Source: Streptomyces sp. NBC_01232
Lineage (GTDB): Bacteria > Actinomycetota > Actinomycetes > Streptomycetales > Streptomycetaceae
Assembly: GCF_035989885.1 (NCBI RefSeq)
Contig: NZ_CP108518.1
Coordinates: 3,104,501-3,168,500 of the forward strand
DNA length: 64,000 bases
Reading direction: 5' to 3'
Below, piece after piece: positions 7,533 to 16,094 of this stretch (the first letter of the stretch is position 1; each line of letters opens with the position of its first letter). The translations under genes and the position numbers were made by a program. The notes beneath the pieces are model-generated. The model was not told the DNA's origin. It did not search any database and saw nothing but the letters and a program-made list of their open reading frames with translations.

Positions 7533-8855
7533 CCTGCGTCCCGCGTAGCCGCGGTCGGCGAATCCGGTGCGCCGGTCCGCTGCCGCGTAGCCGCCGAAAC
7601 CTCCGAAGCCGGTGGCCGCGTCACCGAACCCGCCGCCGTGGCCCGGCCGCTGTCCGTAGGCGTGGCTCGATCCGTGGCCGTAGCCATGGCCGTAGCCGGG
7701 TCCGTAGCCCGAGCTCATCCGCTCGGCCGCGACCGCCGCCATCGCCGCGGTGGCCTGCGCCACCGAGGCCAGGGTCACGTGCCGGTGCCATCCCTGGTAC
7801 GAGCGCCCCTCGAAGTCCCGCATCCCCACCCGGTCCGACAGATCGGTGGCTCCGCGCTCGATCCGGCGCGACAGCTGCCCCAGCCTCATCAGCACGGCGG
7901 GCGGCGCGCCGGTCATGTCGGTCAGCCAGTACCGCTCCGGCCGGCGCCGGGCGTCCGACCACTCCCCCACCAGCAGCAACGGCCCGCGGCCGGCCGGCCG
8001 GCGCCGGACCCCGGCGGCTCCCGCGCCCGCGCTCTCCGGCAGTTCCACTTGCAGGGTCGCCAGGAAGCCGAGGCGTACGGTCCGGTCCGCGCGGTCCTCG
8101 TAGCGCACCGGGCGGCGCAGCATCCCGGCCGCGTCCATGATCTGCCCGGCCGTCACCGGCTTCCCGGCCCCCCGCGGCAGCTGCGGGTCGGTGACGTGCA
8201 ACGGGGTCGCTGCCGACACCTCCACCATGAACGGCATCTCGGCCGCCCCCAGCCACCCCGTGATCAGTTCCGCGCCGCCCTCCACCGCGTCCACGACCAC
8301 CGGCAGCCGGCGCACCGCACGGGTCCGGGCGATGTCCAGCACGGCGCGCGCCGCGCAGTCGGCCAGGGTGGTCTCCTCCGGCAGGTGCAGGGCCCAGCTC
8401 ACCGGGACGCTCGCCTCCTCGGAGGCGGCCCAGGCCCCGTACGCCTGCTGCCCGTTGACCACGTGCCCGGTCTCGGGGTCGAACCGGCGCTCCACTCCCA
8501 CCGAGTGCGCCCCCGACTTCGGGATCACCATCGGCTTGACCACCCAGGCCTGCAGCTTGAGCATGCCGTCGAGCTGGACGGCGAGGTTCTCGCGGACCGA
8601 GTCCCAGTCCCAGGTGGAGCAGGAGATGAAGTGGTGCAGGCTCTGCTCCCCGGCCGGCATCCCGGCGTGCGCGGCGATGTTCCGCATGGTCTTGCGCCCA
8701 CGGGCGGTGAGGAGCCCCCGTACGTACAGCTCGGCCTTGCGCCGCTGGTCGGCACGCGGCAGCGGGTCGAAGAGGGTCTGGCACAGCTGGCCGACCTGGT
8801 CCAAGGCCGTGAGGCCGGTCTGTGAGCGCGTGAACTGCACGAGCTGCGATCCCAT
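7521..8855 (-). CDS. Domesticated IS701-type transposase-like protein
   Basis: The 444-residue product has the IS701 (DDE, DUF4338-like) layout: LFDPLPRADQRRKAELYVRGLL near the start, MVIPKSGAHSVGVERRFD where active elements read DDT-GF-x-KKG-x-HSVGV, and VVVDAVEGG at the second Asp. The first catalytic Asp of the DDT motif is missing (KPMVIPKSG), which argues against transposition. After about residue 385 comes a low-complexity tail rich in Gly, Tyr and His (GYGPGYGHGYGHG) not seen in mobile IS701 enzymes. I see no terminal inverted repeats or target duplication, and base composition matches the neighbours. Best read as a retired transposase kept as a chromosomal gene; function unknown. The start has GAGGGCGAG upstream. 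Confidence 0.8.
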   Translation of the reverse strand: MGSQLVQFTRSQTGLTALDQVGQLCQTLFDPLPRADQRRKAELYVRGLLTARGRKTMRNIAAHAGMPAGEQSLHHFISCSTWDWDSVRENLAVQLDGMLKLQAWVVKPMVIPKSGAHSVGVERRFDPETGHVVNGQQAYGAWAASEEASVPVSWALHLPEETTLADCAARAVLDIARTRAVRRLPVVVDAVEGGAELITGWLGAAEMPFMVEVSAATPLHVTDPQLPRGAGKPVTAGQIMDAAGMLRRPVRYEDRADRTVRLGFLATLQVELPESAGAGAAGVRRRPAGRGPLLLVGEWSDARRRPERYWLTDMTGAPPAVLMRLGQLSRRIERGATDLSDRVGMRDFEGRSYQGWHRHVTLASVAQATAAMAAVAAERMSSGYGPGYGHGYGHGSSHAYGQRPGHGGGFGDAATGFGGFGGYAAADRRTGFADRGYAGRRRTA

Positions 8856-8950
8856 GGAGATCTCGCCCTCCCCCTCGGTCGGTTGCTGTACCCCCAGAGC
8901 CTCTCCCGGGGGAGGGCCTCACCACGAGGGCCGTCCGGCACACACCCTGC

Positions 8951-9038
8951 CCCGGGGGTGGTGGCCGGACCACCACCCCCGGGTCCCGGGGGCCCCGGAA
9001 GCCGGGATCGCGGCCCGGGGGGTGGTGGCCGGACCACC
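8951..9038. repeat. Pair of 18-bp direct repeats with dyad symmetry in a divergent promoter region
   Basis: GGTGGTGGCCGGACCACC occurs at 8957-8974 and again at 9021-9038, 64 bases apart (about six helical turns). Each copy can form a hairpin; the first extends to a perfect 12-bp stem, CCCGGGGGTGGT (8951-8962) with ACCACCCCCGGG (8972-8983). They lie in the 304-base gap (8856-9159) between divergent genes, where I see no coding potential. Candidate paired operator or structured leader. Confidence 0.6.
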
Positions 9039-9159
9039 CCTCGCTCCCGGGATCCCGCCCCGGGGCGGGACCGACTTGCGCGAAGGCCTGAGATGGGGTT
9101 GCGTCGAAGGAGGTGGGTACGTGGGTTTCCGTCTCCCCCGGGTTGGGTGGTGAGCCATC

Positions 9160-10452
9160 GTGCTGTTCACCCATCGCGCGGACGCCGGCGAGCAGCTCGC
9201 CCAGGCGCTGCAGCACCTGCAGGGGACGGATCCCGTCGTACTGGGCCTGCCCCGCGGCGGCGTCCCGGTCGCCTTCCGGGTGGCCCGCGCGCTCGGCGCC
9301 CCGCTCGATGTGATCGTCGTGCGCAAGCTCGGCGTTCCCCACCACCGTGAGCTGGGCTTCGGCGCCATCGGCGAGGGAGGCGTACGCGTCATCAGCGAGG
9401 ACATCGTCCGCAGCGGCCGGCTCCGCCGGGAGGACGTCGAGGCCGTCGAGCACGCCGAGGAGGCGGAGCTCGCCCGGCAGGCCCGCAGGTTCCGCGGGGA
9501 CCGGCCGCGGACGCCCCTCACCGGCCGGACCGTGATCGTCGTGGACGACGGGATCGCGACCGGGGCGACGGCGGCGGCCGCGTGCGAGGTCGTACGTGCT
9601 CAGGGCGCGGCCCGGGTGGTGCTGGCCGCTCCGGTGGCCCCGCCGGACGCGGTCGCACGGCTGGGCTCCGCGGCCGACGAGGTGGTGTGCCTGTCCACTC
9701 CGCACGCCTTCCGCGCCGTCGGCGAGTGGTACCAGGACTTCTCCCAGACCTCCGACGAGGAGGTCGTCTTCCTGCTGGCACGGGCGGCGGCCGACTCCGC
9801 CGCCCGTCCGCCCGTGCGGGCCGTCGCGGTCGAGGTGGACGCAGACGGCCTCGCCCTGGCCGGGGACCTCGCCCTGCCGGAGGGCGCCGGGGCGGTCGTG
9901 GTGTTCGCCCACGGCTCCGGCAGCAGCCGCCACAGCCCGCGCAACCGGTCGGTGGCGGCGGACCTCAACCGGGCGGGCCTCGGCACACTGCTCCTCGACC
10001 TGCTCACGCCCGCCGAGGAGACCGACCGGGCCAACGTCTTCGACATCGGGACGCTGGCCGGACGGCTCGCGGCCGCCACCGCCTGGCTGCGCCGCCGCGA
10101 GTCCCTCCCGGTCGGCTGGTTCGGGGCGAGTACCGGGGCCGCGGCGGCGCTGTGGGCCGCCGCATCGGACCCCGGTATCGGCGCCGTGGTCTCCCGCGGG
10201 GGCCGGCCCGACCTGGCCGGTCCGCGGCTCGCCGCCGTACGGGCCCCCACACTGCTGATCGTGGGCGGCCGGGACACCACGGTGCTCGACCTCAATCGCT
10301 CGGCCCTGGGCGAGCTGCGCTGCGAGAACCGGCTGGAGATCGTCCCGGGGGCCACGCACCTCTTCGAGGAGCCGGGAGCCCTGGACCGGGTGGCCGGCCT
10401 GGCCCGCGACTGGTTCACCCGCCACCTGACGCCGGGGCCCGGCGGCGGGTAA
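9160..10452 (+). CDS. Phosphoribosyltransferase / dienelactone-hydrolase-like fusion
   Basis: This 430-residue protein joins two domains. Residues 1 to about 210 are a type I phosphoribosyltransferase, with VVDDGIATGATAAAA as the PRPP loop and VVLGLPRGGVPVAF near the start. Residues from about 225 are an alpha/beta hydrolase: VVVFAHGSGSSRHSPRN, the nucleophile Ser in GWFGASTGAA, Asp in IVGGRDTTVL and His in GATHLFEEPG. The fusion is known in bacterial genomes, but its substrate is not established as far as I know. GTG at 9160 gives MLFTHRADAG, the usual beginning of the phosphoribosyltransferase part, with GGTGGTGAG upstream. It precedes a molybdoenzyme gene by 60 bases and may be cotranscribed with it. 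Confidence 0.85.
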   Translation: MLFTHRADAGEQLAQALQHLQGTDPVVLGLPRGGVPVAFRVARALGAPLDVIVVRKLGVPHHRELGFGAIGEGGVRVISEDIVRSGRLRREDVEAVEHAEEAELARQARRFRGDRPRTPLTGRTVIVVDDGIATGATAAAACEVVRAQGAARVVLAAPVAPPDAVARLGSAADEVVCLSTPHAFRAVGEWYQDFSQTSDEEVVFLLARAAADSAARPPVRAVAVEVDADGLALAGDLALPEGAGAVVVFAHGSGSSRHSPRNRSVAADLNRAGLGTLLLDLLTPAEETDRANVFDIGTLAGRLAAATAWLRRRESLPVGWFGASTGAAAALWAAASDPGIGAVVSRGGRPDLAGPRLAAVRAPTLLIVGGRDTTVLDLNRSALGELRCENRLEIVPGATHLFEEPGALDRVAGLARDWFTRHLTPGPGGG

Positions 10453-10512
10453 CGGCGCGCAGGCTCCGTGGCGCGGTGGCGGGCCCGCGGCGCCGCGCGC
10501 GACCATGGGGGT

Positions 10513-11634
10513 ATGGAGCAGGCGTCGGTGCACGATGTCAGCACCCCGGGCCGCATCGCGTCGCCGGGTGAGGGCATCAGCCCGCAGGAGCTGGCGCTCG
10601 CGGCCCGTAACCACGGACTTCCGCTGGAGGCCCTGCGCTACGAGGTCACACCGCCGGGACTGCACTACGTCCTGGTCCACTACGACATACCCGCCGCCGA
10701 CCCCGCCGGATGGTCCCTGGCCGTCGACGGCCGGGTCCGTACCCCGCTGACGCTGGACCTCGCCGCCCTGCGCGCCTTCCCCGCCGTCACCCACCGCGTC
10801 ACGATGGAATGCGCGGGCAACGGCCGGGCCCGCCTCACCCCCCGGCCGGTCAGCCAGCCGTGGCTGCTGGAGGCGGTGGGCACCGCCGACTGGACGGGGG
10901 TGCCGCTGCGCCTCGTTCTCGACGGGGCCGGGGTGGAGCCGGACGCCGTGGAGGCCGTGTTCACCGGGGCCGACCACGGGGTCGAACGCGGCGTCGAGCA
11001 GGACTACCGGCGCAGCCTGCCGGTGGCGGCCGCCACCGGGGACGACCACGGGGTACTGATCGCCTACTCCATGAACGGCCTGCCCCTGCCCCCGCAGCAC
11101 GGGTGTCCGCTGCGGCTGGTCGTCCCGGGCTGGTACGGCATGGCGCACGTCAAATGGCTCCGCGGGATCACCCTGGTCGACACGCCGTTCACCGGGTTCC
11201 AGCAGGCCGAGGCCTACCGGTACCGGCGGTCCGCCGACGATCCGGACGACCCCGGCGTGCCGGTCACCCGGATCGCACCGCGCGCCCTGATGGTCCCGCC
11301 GGGATTCCCCGACTTCATGACCCGCACCCGTGTGGTGCACCCCGGCCCCGTACCGCTGGAGGGGCGGGCCTGGTCCGGCCACGGGGCCGTCACCCGGGTG
11401 GAGGTGAGCGCCGACGGGGGCCGCTCCTGGATCCGGGCCGTGGTGGCGCCCCGGGGGCCGCACCGGTGGGCCTGGCAGGCCTGGTCCTGCGTCTGGACGG
11501 CCACACCGGGCCATCACACGCTCACGGTCCGCGCCACGGACGCCGAGGGCCGTACGCAGCCCCTCGAACAGCCGTGGAACCGGGGTGGTTTCGGCAACAA
11601 CCTGGTCCAGGACGTCCCGGTCCTGTGCTGCTGA
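10513..11634 (+). CDS. Sulfite-oxidase-family molybdopterin oxidoreductase
   Basis: The 373-residue protein has the eukaryotic-type sulfite oxidase/nitrate reductase core: HYDIPAADPAGWSLAVDG, then VTMECAGNGRARL, whose Cys is the molybdenum ligand, then LRLVVPGWYGMAHVKWL and the C-terminal dimerisation domain (VTRVEVSADGGRSW). There is no Tat signal or haem domain, so it appears cytoplasmic and needs an unknown electron acceptor. Start ATG at 10513 follows GGGGGT; upstream in-frame codons lack family sequence. It ends immediately before the convergent phospholipase stop codon, with no spacer. Substrate (sulfite or another sulfoxide/sulfonate) cannot be determined. Confidence 0.87.
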   Translation: MEQASVHDVSTPGRIASPGEGISPQELALAARNHGLPLEALRYEVTPPGLHYVLVHYDIPAADPAGWSLAVDGRVRTPLTLDLAALRAFPAVTHRVTMECAGNGRARLTPRPVSQPWLLEAVGTADWTGVPLRLVLDGAGVEPDAVEAVFTGADHGVERGVEQDYRRSLPVAAATGDDHGVLIAYSMNGLPLPPQHGCPLRLVVPGWYGMAHVKWLRGITLVDTPFTGFQQAEAYRYRRSADDPDDPGVPVTRIAPRALMVPPGFPDFMTRTRVVHPGPVPLEGRAWSGHGAVTRVEVSADGGRSWIRAVVAPRGPHRWAWQAWSCVWTATPGHHTLTVRATDAEGRTQPLEQPWNRGGFGNNLVQDVPVLCC

Positions 11635-12111
11635 TCAGGAGATGCCGAGGAGCCTGACCGCTTGGTAGTAGGTCCACGCGGTGCCGTCGCACGAGCTCCT
11701 GCGGGGGCCCGAGTACTGCGCGCAGACCCTCTTCAGGTCCGCGTGGAACGCCAGGTCCAGCCGTGCCTTGGCGGCCGGGAACAGCCCTGCCGCCCGGTGG
11801 TTGCGGTAGCCGAAGTCGTGGCGCGCGCAGGCCGCGGCGAAGGGGAAGCCGAGGGGGTTGTCGGGGGACGAGGTGCACTGGTCCGTCGACCAGTCGAAGC
11901 CGTACGCGGCCCAGGCCTCCCGGTGCTCGCGGGCGTCGGCCCACGCCTGGTAGCTGGCGGCACTGGTCTGCGTCCAGCGGGTCAGCACCAGCGGTTTGTC
12001 GGCCGGGACCTGCGGTGCGGCCCAGGCCGCCGGGGCGAGGGCGAGCACCGCCGTGGCGGCGGCGGTGGCGAGGGCGGGGACGAGAGCGGGGACGAGGCGG
12101 CGACGGCGCAT
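11635..12111 (-). CDS. Secreted prokaryotic phospholipase A2
   Basis: A 158-residue preprotein with an Arg-rich start, a long Ala/Leu hydrophobic segment and a likely cleavage at AWAAPQ. The mature part carries CARHDFGYRNH, the catalytic His-Asp motif of the bacterial phospholipase A2 group known from Streptomyces violaceoruber, plus paired cysteines (DQCTSS, CAQYSG, SSCDG) that would form two disulfides. It should hydrolyse the sn-2 ester of phospholipids outside the cell with calcium. ATG at 12111 is chosen for GAGGAG upstream and for the signal peptide. It is convergent with the molybdoenzyme and divergent from the next small secreted protein. Confidence 0.88.
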   Translation of the reverse strand: MRRRRLVPALVPALATAAATAVLALAPAAWAAPQVPADKPLVLTRWTQTSAASYQAWADAREHREAWAAYGFDWSTDQCTSSPDNPLGFPFAAACARHDFGYRNHRAAGLFPAAKARLDLAFHADLKRVCAQYSGPRRSSCDGTAWTYYQAVRLLGIS

Positions 12112-12302
12112 GGATCTCCTCGGTGCCGGGGCGGACGGGTCACCTGCGGCCAACTCCCCCGGGCACCTCTCGGTTACTGCGCGCCCGACGGAACCGGGCC
12201 CCGCCAACCCTCAGGTATGAGTCCGTATGGGACTTGCGGCGCACTCCGGGTTCGTCCTGAGGAGGGACGCGCGACGGGGCCCTGCCCGCCGAGACTGTGA
12301 GC

Positions 12303-12818
12303 ATGAACCGCCGCCCGCTCGTCATCGCCGCAGCCACCGTGGGAGTCCTCGCCACCGCGGCCTTCGCGCTGCCCAACCTGCCGCCGAACCCCGTGACCGA
12401 CACGATCGACCGCAAGGTGTACAAGGAGACGGGCAAGCGCTTCGCGAGCGCCGCCGACGCGCCCCGGCGCGCGGAGGCCGCGTTCGCCCTGCCCGCCTGG
12501 ATACCCAAGGACGCCACCGACGTCCGCATACGGGTGCGCAACACCGGCGAGGCCCGGCTGATCCGGTTCACCCTCGGCGCGACGCCGCTGGACGGCCCCC
12601 AGTGCAGCGCGGGCACGCCGAAGCCGGTGGCCGCTCCCGCTCTGCACGCCAAGTGGTGGCCGGACAGCCTCCGGACCGAGGGGCGGTCCGAGTGCCGGGA
12701 CGCCCAGCAGTACCAGGTCGCGGTGCGCGGCAAGCGGGTCTACGCCTGGACGGACGGCACCCCGTCCCCGGGCGCCGGGCCCCGGGGCGGCGCCGCCGCG
12801 CCGCGGACCCAGGGCTGA
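12303..12818 (+). CDS. Hypothetical secreted or membrane-anchored protein
   Basis: 171 residues, beginning MNRRPLVIAAATVGVLATAAFALPNL, a clear signal or N-terminal anchor without a lipobox. The rest has no family I recognise; it contains WIPKDATDVRIRVRNTGEARLIRFTLG, which looks like a beta-sandwich strand pair, and two cysteines (GPQCSAG, RSECRD) that could form one disulfide. The C-terminus is a Gly/Ala/Pro tail. GTG at 12297 would add two residues. Proteins of this size and pattern are common in Streptomyces but uncharacterised. Confidence 0.65.
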   Translation: MNRRPLVIAAATVGVLATAAFALPNLPPNPVTDTIDRKVYKETGKRFASAADAPRRAEAAFALPAWIPKDATDVRIRVRNTGEARLIRFTLGATPLDGPQCSAGTPKPVAAPALHAKWWPDSLRTEGRSECRDAQQYQVAVRGKRVYAWTDGTPSPGAGPRGGAAAPRTQG

Positions 12819-12850
12819 CCGTCCCGCCGGGGCGGGGCCTGCCCGGTCAG
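12815..12850. terminator. Hairpin between convergent genes
   Basis: CTGACCG (12815-12821) pairs with CGGTCAG (12844-12850), with inner CCCGCC/GGCGGG pairing possible. It covers the stop codons of both convergent genes. Confidence 0.55.
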
Positions 12851-13617
12851 TCGCGGGCCAGCGCCGCCGCGGTGGCCCGGGCGAAGCCCTCCGGGTTGTC
12901 GAGCATGATGTTGTGCCCGCAGTCGGGGACGGAGACCACCGTCACGCCCGAGGCCTCCAGGGCTTCGGCGCCCGGGAGCGGGCCGTCCGCCTCCGGCAGC
13001 AGGTAGGCGCACGGGACCTTCGACTCCAGCAGCAGCTCACGCATGGTGGGTGTGGTGCCGGCGGCCAGGTGAACGGCGCTGCGGTACAGGGCGGTTCGGC
13101 CGGCCAGCCGCATCGTGGCCCACCAGTGCGCGCTGACCCGGTCCCGGACCTCGGCCCAGCCGCCGGCCAGGAATTCCTCCTCGGTGTAGGAGGCGATCCC
13201 GCTGCTCCCCGGCATGACGGGGACGGGCTGCTGCGGATCCAGATTGGCGTCGACGAGCACCAGACGGGACACCATGCGGGGATGCCGGTCCGCGAGCACG
13301 ATGGCCACGGCCCCGCCCATGCTGTGGGCGATCAGCTCGGCGCCCTCCACACCGGCCTCGGCGAGGGCGGCCGCCAGCGCGTCCGCATGCGCCTCGAGGG
13401 TGTAGGTGAACCCCTCGGGCCGGTCGCTGTGCCCGTGCCCCAGCAGATCGACCAGCAGCGAACGCCGCCCCGCCAGCAGCGGATGCGTGGCGCTCGCGGC
13501 GAAGTACGCGGGCGAGGTGGATCCGAGCCCGTGCACGTAGACCCGGGCCGGTTCGTCCCCCGGCAGCTCCACCCAGCGGATCCGGTCGCCCTCCGGCGTG
13601 ACCACGGCGTTCCTCAC
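12847..13617 (-). CDS. Alpha/beta hydrolase
   Basis: A 256-residue cytoplasmic hydrolase. Visible elements are the oxyanion strand YVHGLGSTSPAYF, the nucleophile elbow IAHSMGGAVA, VDLLGHGHSDRP, and the His in VPDCGHNIMLDNPEGFA. Together they match the large fold family of esterases, lipases and haloalkane-dehalogenase-like enzymes; the substrate is not evident. GTG at 13617 is chosen because AGGGGGAG lies about six bases upstream; a GTG seven codons earlier would destroy that site. It stands alone, divergent from the acetyltransferase that follows. Confidence 0.8.
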   Translation of the reverse strand: MRNAVVTPEGDRIRWVELPGDEPARVYVHGLGSTSPAYFAASATHPLLAGRRSLLVDLLGHGHSDRPEGFTYTLEAHADALAAALAEAGVEGAELIAHSMGGAVAIVLADRHPRMVSRLVLVDANLDPQQPVPVMPGSSGIASYTEEEFLAGGWAEVRDRVSAHWWATMRLAGRTALYRSAVHLAAGTTPTMRELLLESKVPCAYLLPEADGPLPGAEALEASGVTVVSVPDCGHNIMLDNPEGFARATAAALARD

Positions 13618-13759
13618 GATGCTCCCCCTCGAATCCACAAGACACTCGCTTACGGCCGCAACAGGCTAAGGGCTGCCCCGGCCGACGGGGCGCCGCGGGC
13701 CGCCACGCCGCGTCGCGGATCGGCTGACCATCCGTCACGGGCGCACTATCGTGGCCGCC

Positions 13760-14173
13760 ATGGAAATCCGCCGGGCCCTCACCACCGCCGAGCTCTCGGC
13801 CGCCGAGCCCCTCTTCGACGGGCCCGCCCGCGAGGAGTGGTCCGAGCGCTTCCTCGCCGCCCCGGGGCACGTGATGCTCATCGCCTACGTCGACGGAGTA
13901 CCCGCCGGGATGGTCTCCGGCATTGAGATGATCCACCCCGACAAGGGCACCGAGATGTGCCTGTACGAGCTCTCCGTGGACGAGGGGTACCGCCGCCGCG
14001 GCATCGGCCGCGATCTGACCCTGGCCCTGGCCGAGGAGGCGAAGTCGCGCGGCTGTTACGGCATGTGGGTGGGGGTCGACACCGACAACGAGCCCGCTCT
14101 GGCCACCTACACGGCCGCCGGCGCCCGCGACGAGGGCGTCTTCTCGATGCGTGGCTGGCCCCTCGCCCCGTAG
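13760..14173 (+). CDS. GNAT-family N-acetyltransferase
   Basis: 137 residues with the acetyl-CoA binding motif A, LSVDEGYRRRGIGRDLTLAL (R-R-x-G-I-G), and the motif B region VGVDTDNEPALATYTAAGA. The substrate is unknown; similar small GNATs acetylate amines, antibiotics or protein N-termini. ATG at 13760 is preferred to GTG at 13751. There is no convincing ribosome site, so the mRNA may be leaderless. Confidence 0.8.
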   Translation: MEIRRALTTAELSAAEPLFDGPAREEWSERFLAAPGHVMLIAYVDGVPAGMVSGIEMIHPDKGTEMCLYELSVDEGYRRRGIGRDLTLALAEEAKSRGCYGMWVGVDTDNEPALATYTAAGARDEGVFSMRGWPLAP

Positions 14174-14295
14174 CCGGGAGGGCACCCGCCCACCGCCTCC
14201 CCGCACGCCGCCTCCCCGCCAACCCTGCACCGCCGAGCGGCGCTTAGGGTGAGCGCGGATCAACTCATCGGTTGATCAGGGATGGGGGGAGACCG

Positions 14296-15978
14296 ATGAA
14301 CAGCGCGACCGAGGTGTTCGAGCCACTGCGGGCGGACGATCCGTCCACCGTGGCCGGATACCGCATCGCGGCCCGGCTCGGCGCGGGCGGTATGGGCCGG
14401 GTCTACCTTTCGCACACCCAGGGCGGGCGACCGGTCGCGATCAAGGTCGTACGGCCGGAACTGGCCGAGGACCCCGCGTTCCGAAGACGGTTCCGCCGCG
14501 AGGTGGAGGCCGCCCGCCGGGTCCGGGGCGCGTACACCGCCGAGCTGATCGACGCCGACGCGGACGGGATTCCGCCGTGGCTGGCCACGCTCTACGTACC
14601 CGGGCCCTCTCTGTCCCAGGCGGTGGACCGGCGCGGCCCGCTGCCCGTACCCGCCGTGCTGTGGCTGATGGCGGGCGTGGCCGAGGCCCTGCAGGCCATC
14701 CATGCCGCGGGCATCGTGCACCGGGACATGAAGCCGTCGAACGTGCTGCTGGCCGCCGACGGGCCCCGCGTCATCGACTTCGGCATCTCGCTGGCGTCCG
14801 ACTCCACCGCGTACACCGCCACGGGCGCCACCATCGGCACGCCCCAGTACATGTCGCCCGAGCAGGCCTCGGCGGGTGAGGTCACGGCAGCCGCCGACGT
14901 CTTCTCGCTGGGCCAGACGGCGGCGTTCGCCGCACTGGGCGAGCCCCTCTACGGCACCGGCCCCTCCCCGATGGTGCTCTACCGGATCGTGCACTCCGAG
15001 CCCGATCTGTCCCGGCTGCCGGAGGAGCTGCGTCCACTGCTGGCCCGGTGCCTGGCCGCCGATCCGCAGGAGCGGGCCACCCCGGCGGAGATCGTGGAGT
15101 GGTGCCGGCGGCAACTGGGCGAGGACGCCGACGCGGACAGCGGCCCGGCCCTCTGGCGGGAGGTGACCGGGCCCGAGCTGACCGTCCCGGAGCCCGTCGC
15201 GGATCCCGCCCCGCAGCCCGGCCCGGAGCCCGGCCAGGCGCATGCCGCGCTGCCCGTTCCGGCGCCCGCCGGGGCGCCCGTTCCTCCGAACACGATCCAC
15301 CGGGTATGGCAGCCTCCGCAGACGGCGGCGCCGGAAGGGCCGGAACAACGGCGCAGGCGCCGACGGCGCAACGCGCTGCTCACCGCCGTGTCCGCGACGG
15401 CCCTCGCGCTGGTGGCGGGCACGGCCTGGACGGTCGTCGACAGGATGTCGGACGGCAGGCAGGACCCGGCGCGGGCTCAGGCCAAGCAGTCCCCGGCGGC
15501 TTCGACGGCCGGCCGGGCGGGCGGTCCGGCGAGCGGCGGTCCGGCCCCGGAGGCCGTGAAATCCACGCCGAGCCCGAGCCCGAGCCCGAGCGCGCCGCCG
15601 AGGCCCATGCCCTACGGCTCCCTGCACCTGGACGAATCGAACTCGATCGGCATCCAGGAACCGGTGGAGCGCGCGAACCCCACGGGCGACATCCGCCTGG
15701 ACTGCGAACGGGTCGGCTGCGAACTGCAGAGCGACACCAGCGCGATCACCATGCTGCGGGGCAAGCCGAACGGCTCCCTCGAGACCTGCCGGACCGCCCT
15801 CAAGGACACCACCGCCCGGCGTCAGACGCTGATCACGGCGGCGGCCGGCAGCGAATTCTGCGTCAAGCACCCGTCGGGTGAGATCGCCCTGCTCGTGCTC
15901 ACGCTGAAGTCGACCCCGGGGATGTCGGACCGGGAGAGCTTCCTGGTGCTGGACATGACGGTCTGGCGCACGGCCTGA
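14296..15978 (+). CDS. Membrane serine/threonine protein kinase (PknB-like) with extracytoplasmic C-terminal domain
   Basis: The 560-residue protein begins with a Hanks-type kinase domain: glycine loop LGAGGMGRVY (about 28-36), Lys50 in VAIKVV, catalytic loop HRDMKPSNVLL near 142, DFGIS, and SPEQAS for the APE motif. A Pro-rich linker leads to a single membrane span near 357-378 (ALLTAVSATALALVAGTAW). An external domain of about 120 residues follows, with three or four Cys (LDCERVGCELQ, LETCRTA, SEFCVKH). No PASTA repeats are present, so this is not the cell-division PknB; the outer domain may sense an unknown signal. ATG at 14296 has GGGGGAG upstream. Confidence 0.9.
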   Translation: MNSATEVFEPLRADDPSTVAGYRIAARLGAGGMGRVYLSHTQGGRPVAIKVVRPELAEDPAFRRRFRREVEAARRVRGAYTAELIDADADGIPPWLATLYVPGPSLSQAVDRRGPLPVPAVLWLMAGVAEALQAIHAAGIVHRDMKPSNVLLAADGPRVIDFGISLASDSTAYTATGATIGTPQYMSPEQASAGEVTAAADVFSLGQTAAFAALGEPLYGTGPSPMVLYRIVHSEPDLSRLPEELRPLLARCLAADPQERATPAEIVEWCRRQLGEDADADSGPALWREVTGPELTVPEPVADPAPQPGPEPGQAHAALPVPAPAGAPVPPNTIHRVWQPPQTAAPEGPEQRRRRRRRNALLTAVSATALALVAGTAWTVVDRMSDGRQDPARAQAKQSPAASTAGRAGGPASGGPAPEAVKSTPSPSPSPSAPPRPMPYGSLHLDESNSIGIQEPVERANPTGDIRLDCERVGCELQSDTSAITMLRGKPNGSLETCRTALKDTTARRQTLITAAAGSEFCVKHPSGEIALLVLTLKSTPGMSDRESFLVLDMTVWRTA

Positions 15979-16094
15979 CCGACGTGCCGGCGTATCCGTG
16001 CCCCGGCTCGGATACGCCCGCGCGGCGGCGTGTCGTGCGCCCACTCGGCGCACCCTCCGCGCGCCCGCTCCGCCGCTCGCCGAGCATCGGCCGC

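Noticed and set aside
5336..7687. A 783-residue open frame on the - strand
   Set aside because: Antisense to the GAF-PucR regulator, which has recognisable domains and a good ribosome site.
7521..8855. An active IS701 insertion sequence
   Set aside because: No terminal inverted repeats or target duplication seen, a catalytic Asp appears lost, and composition matches the surroundings.
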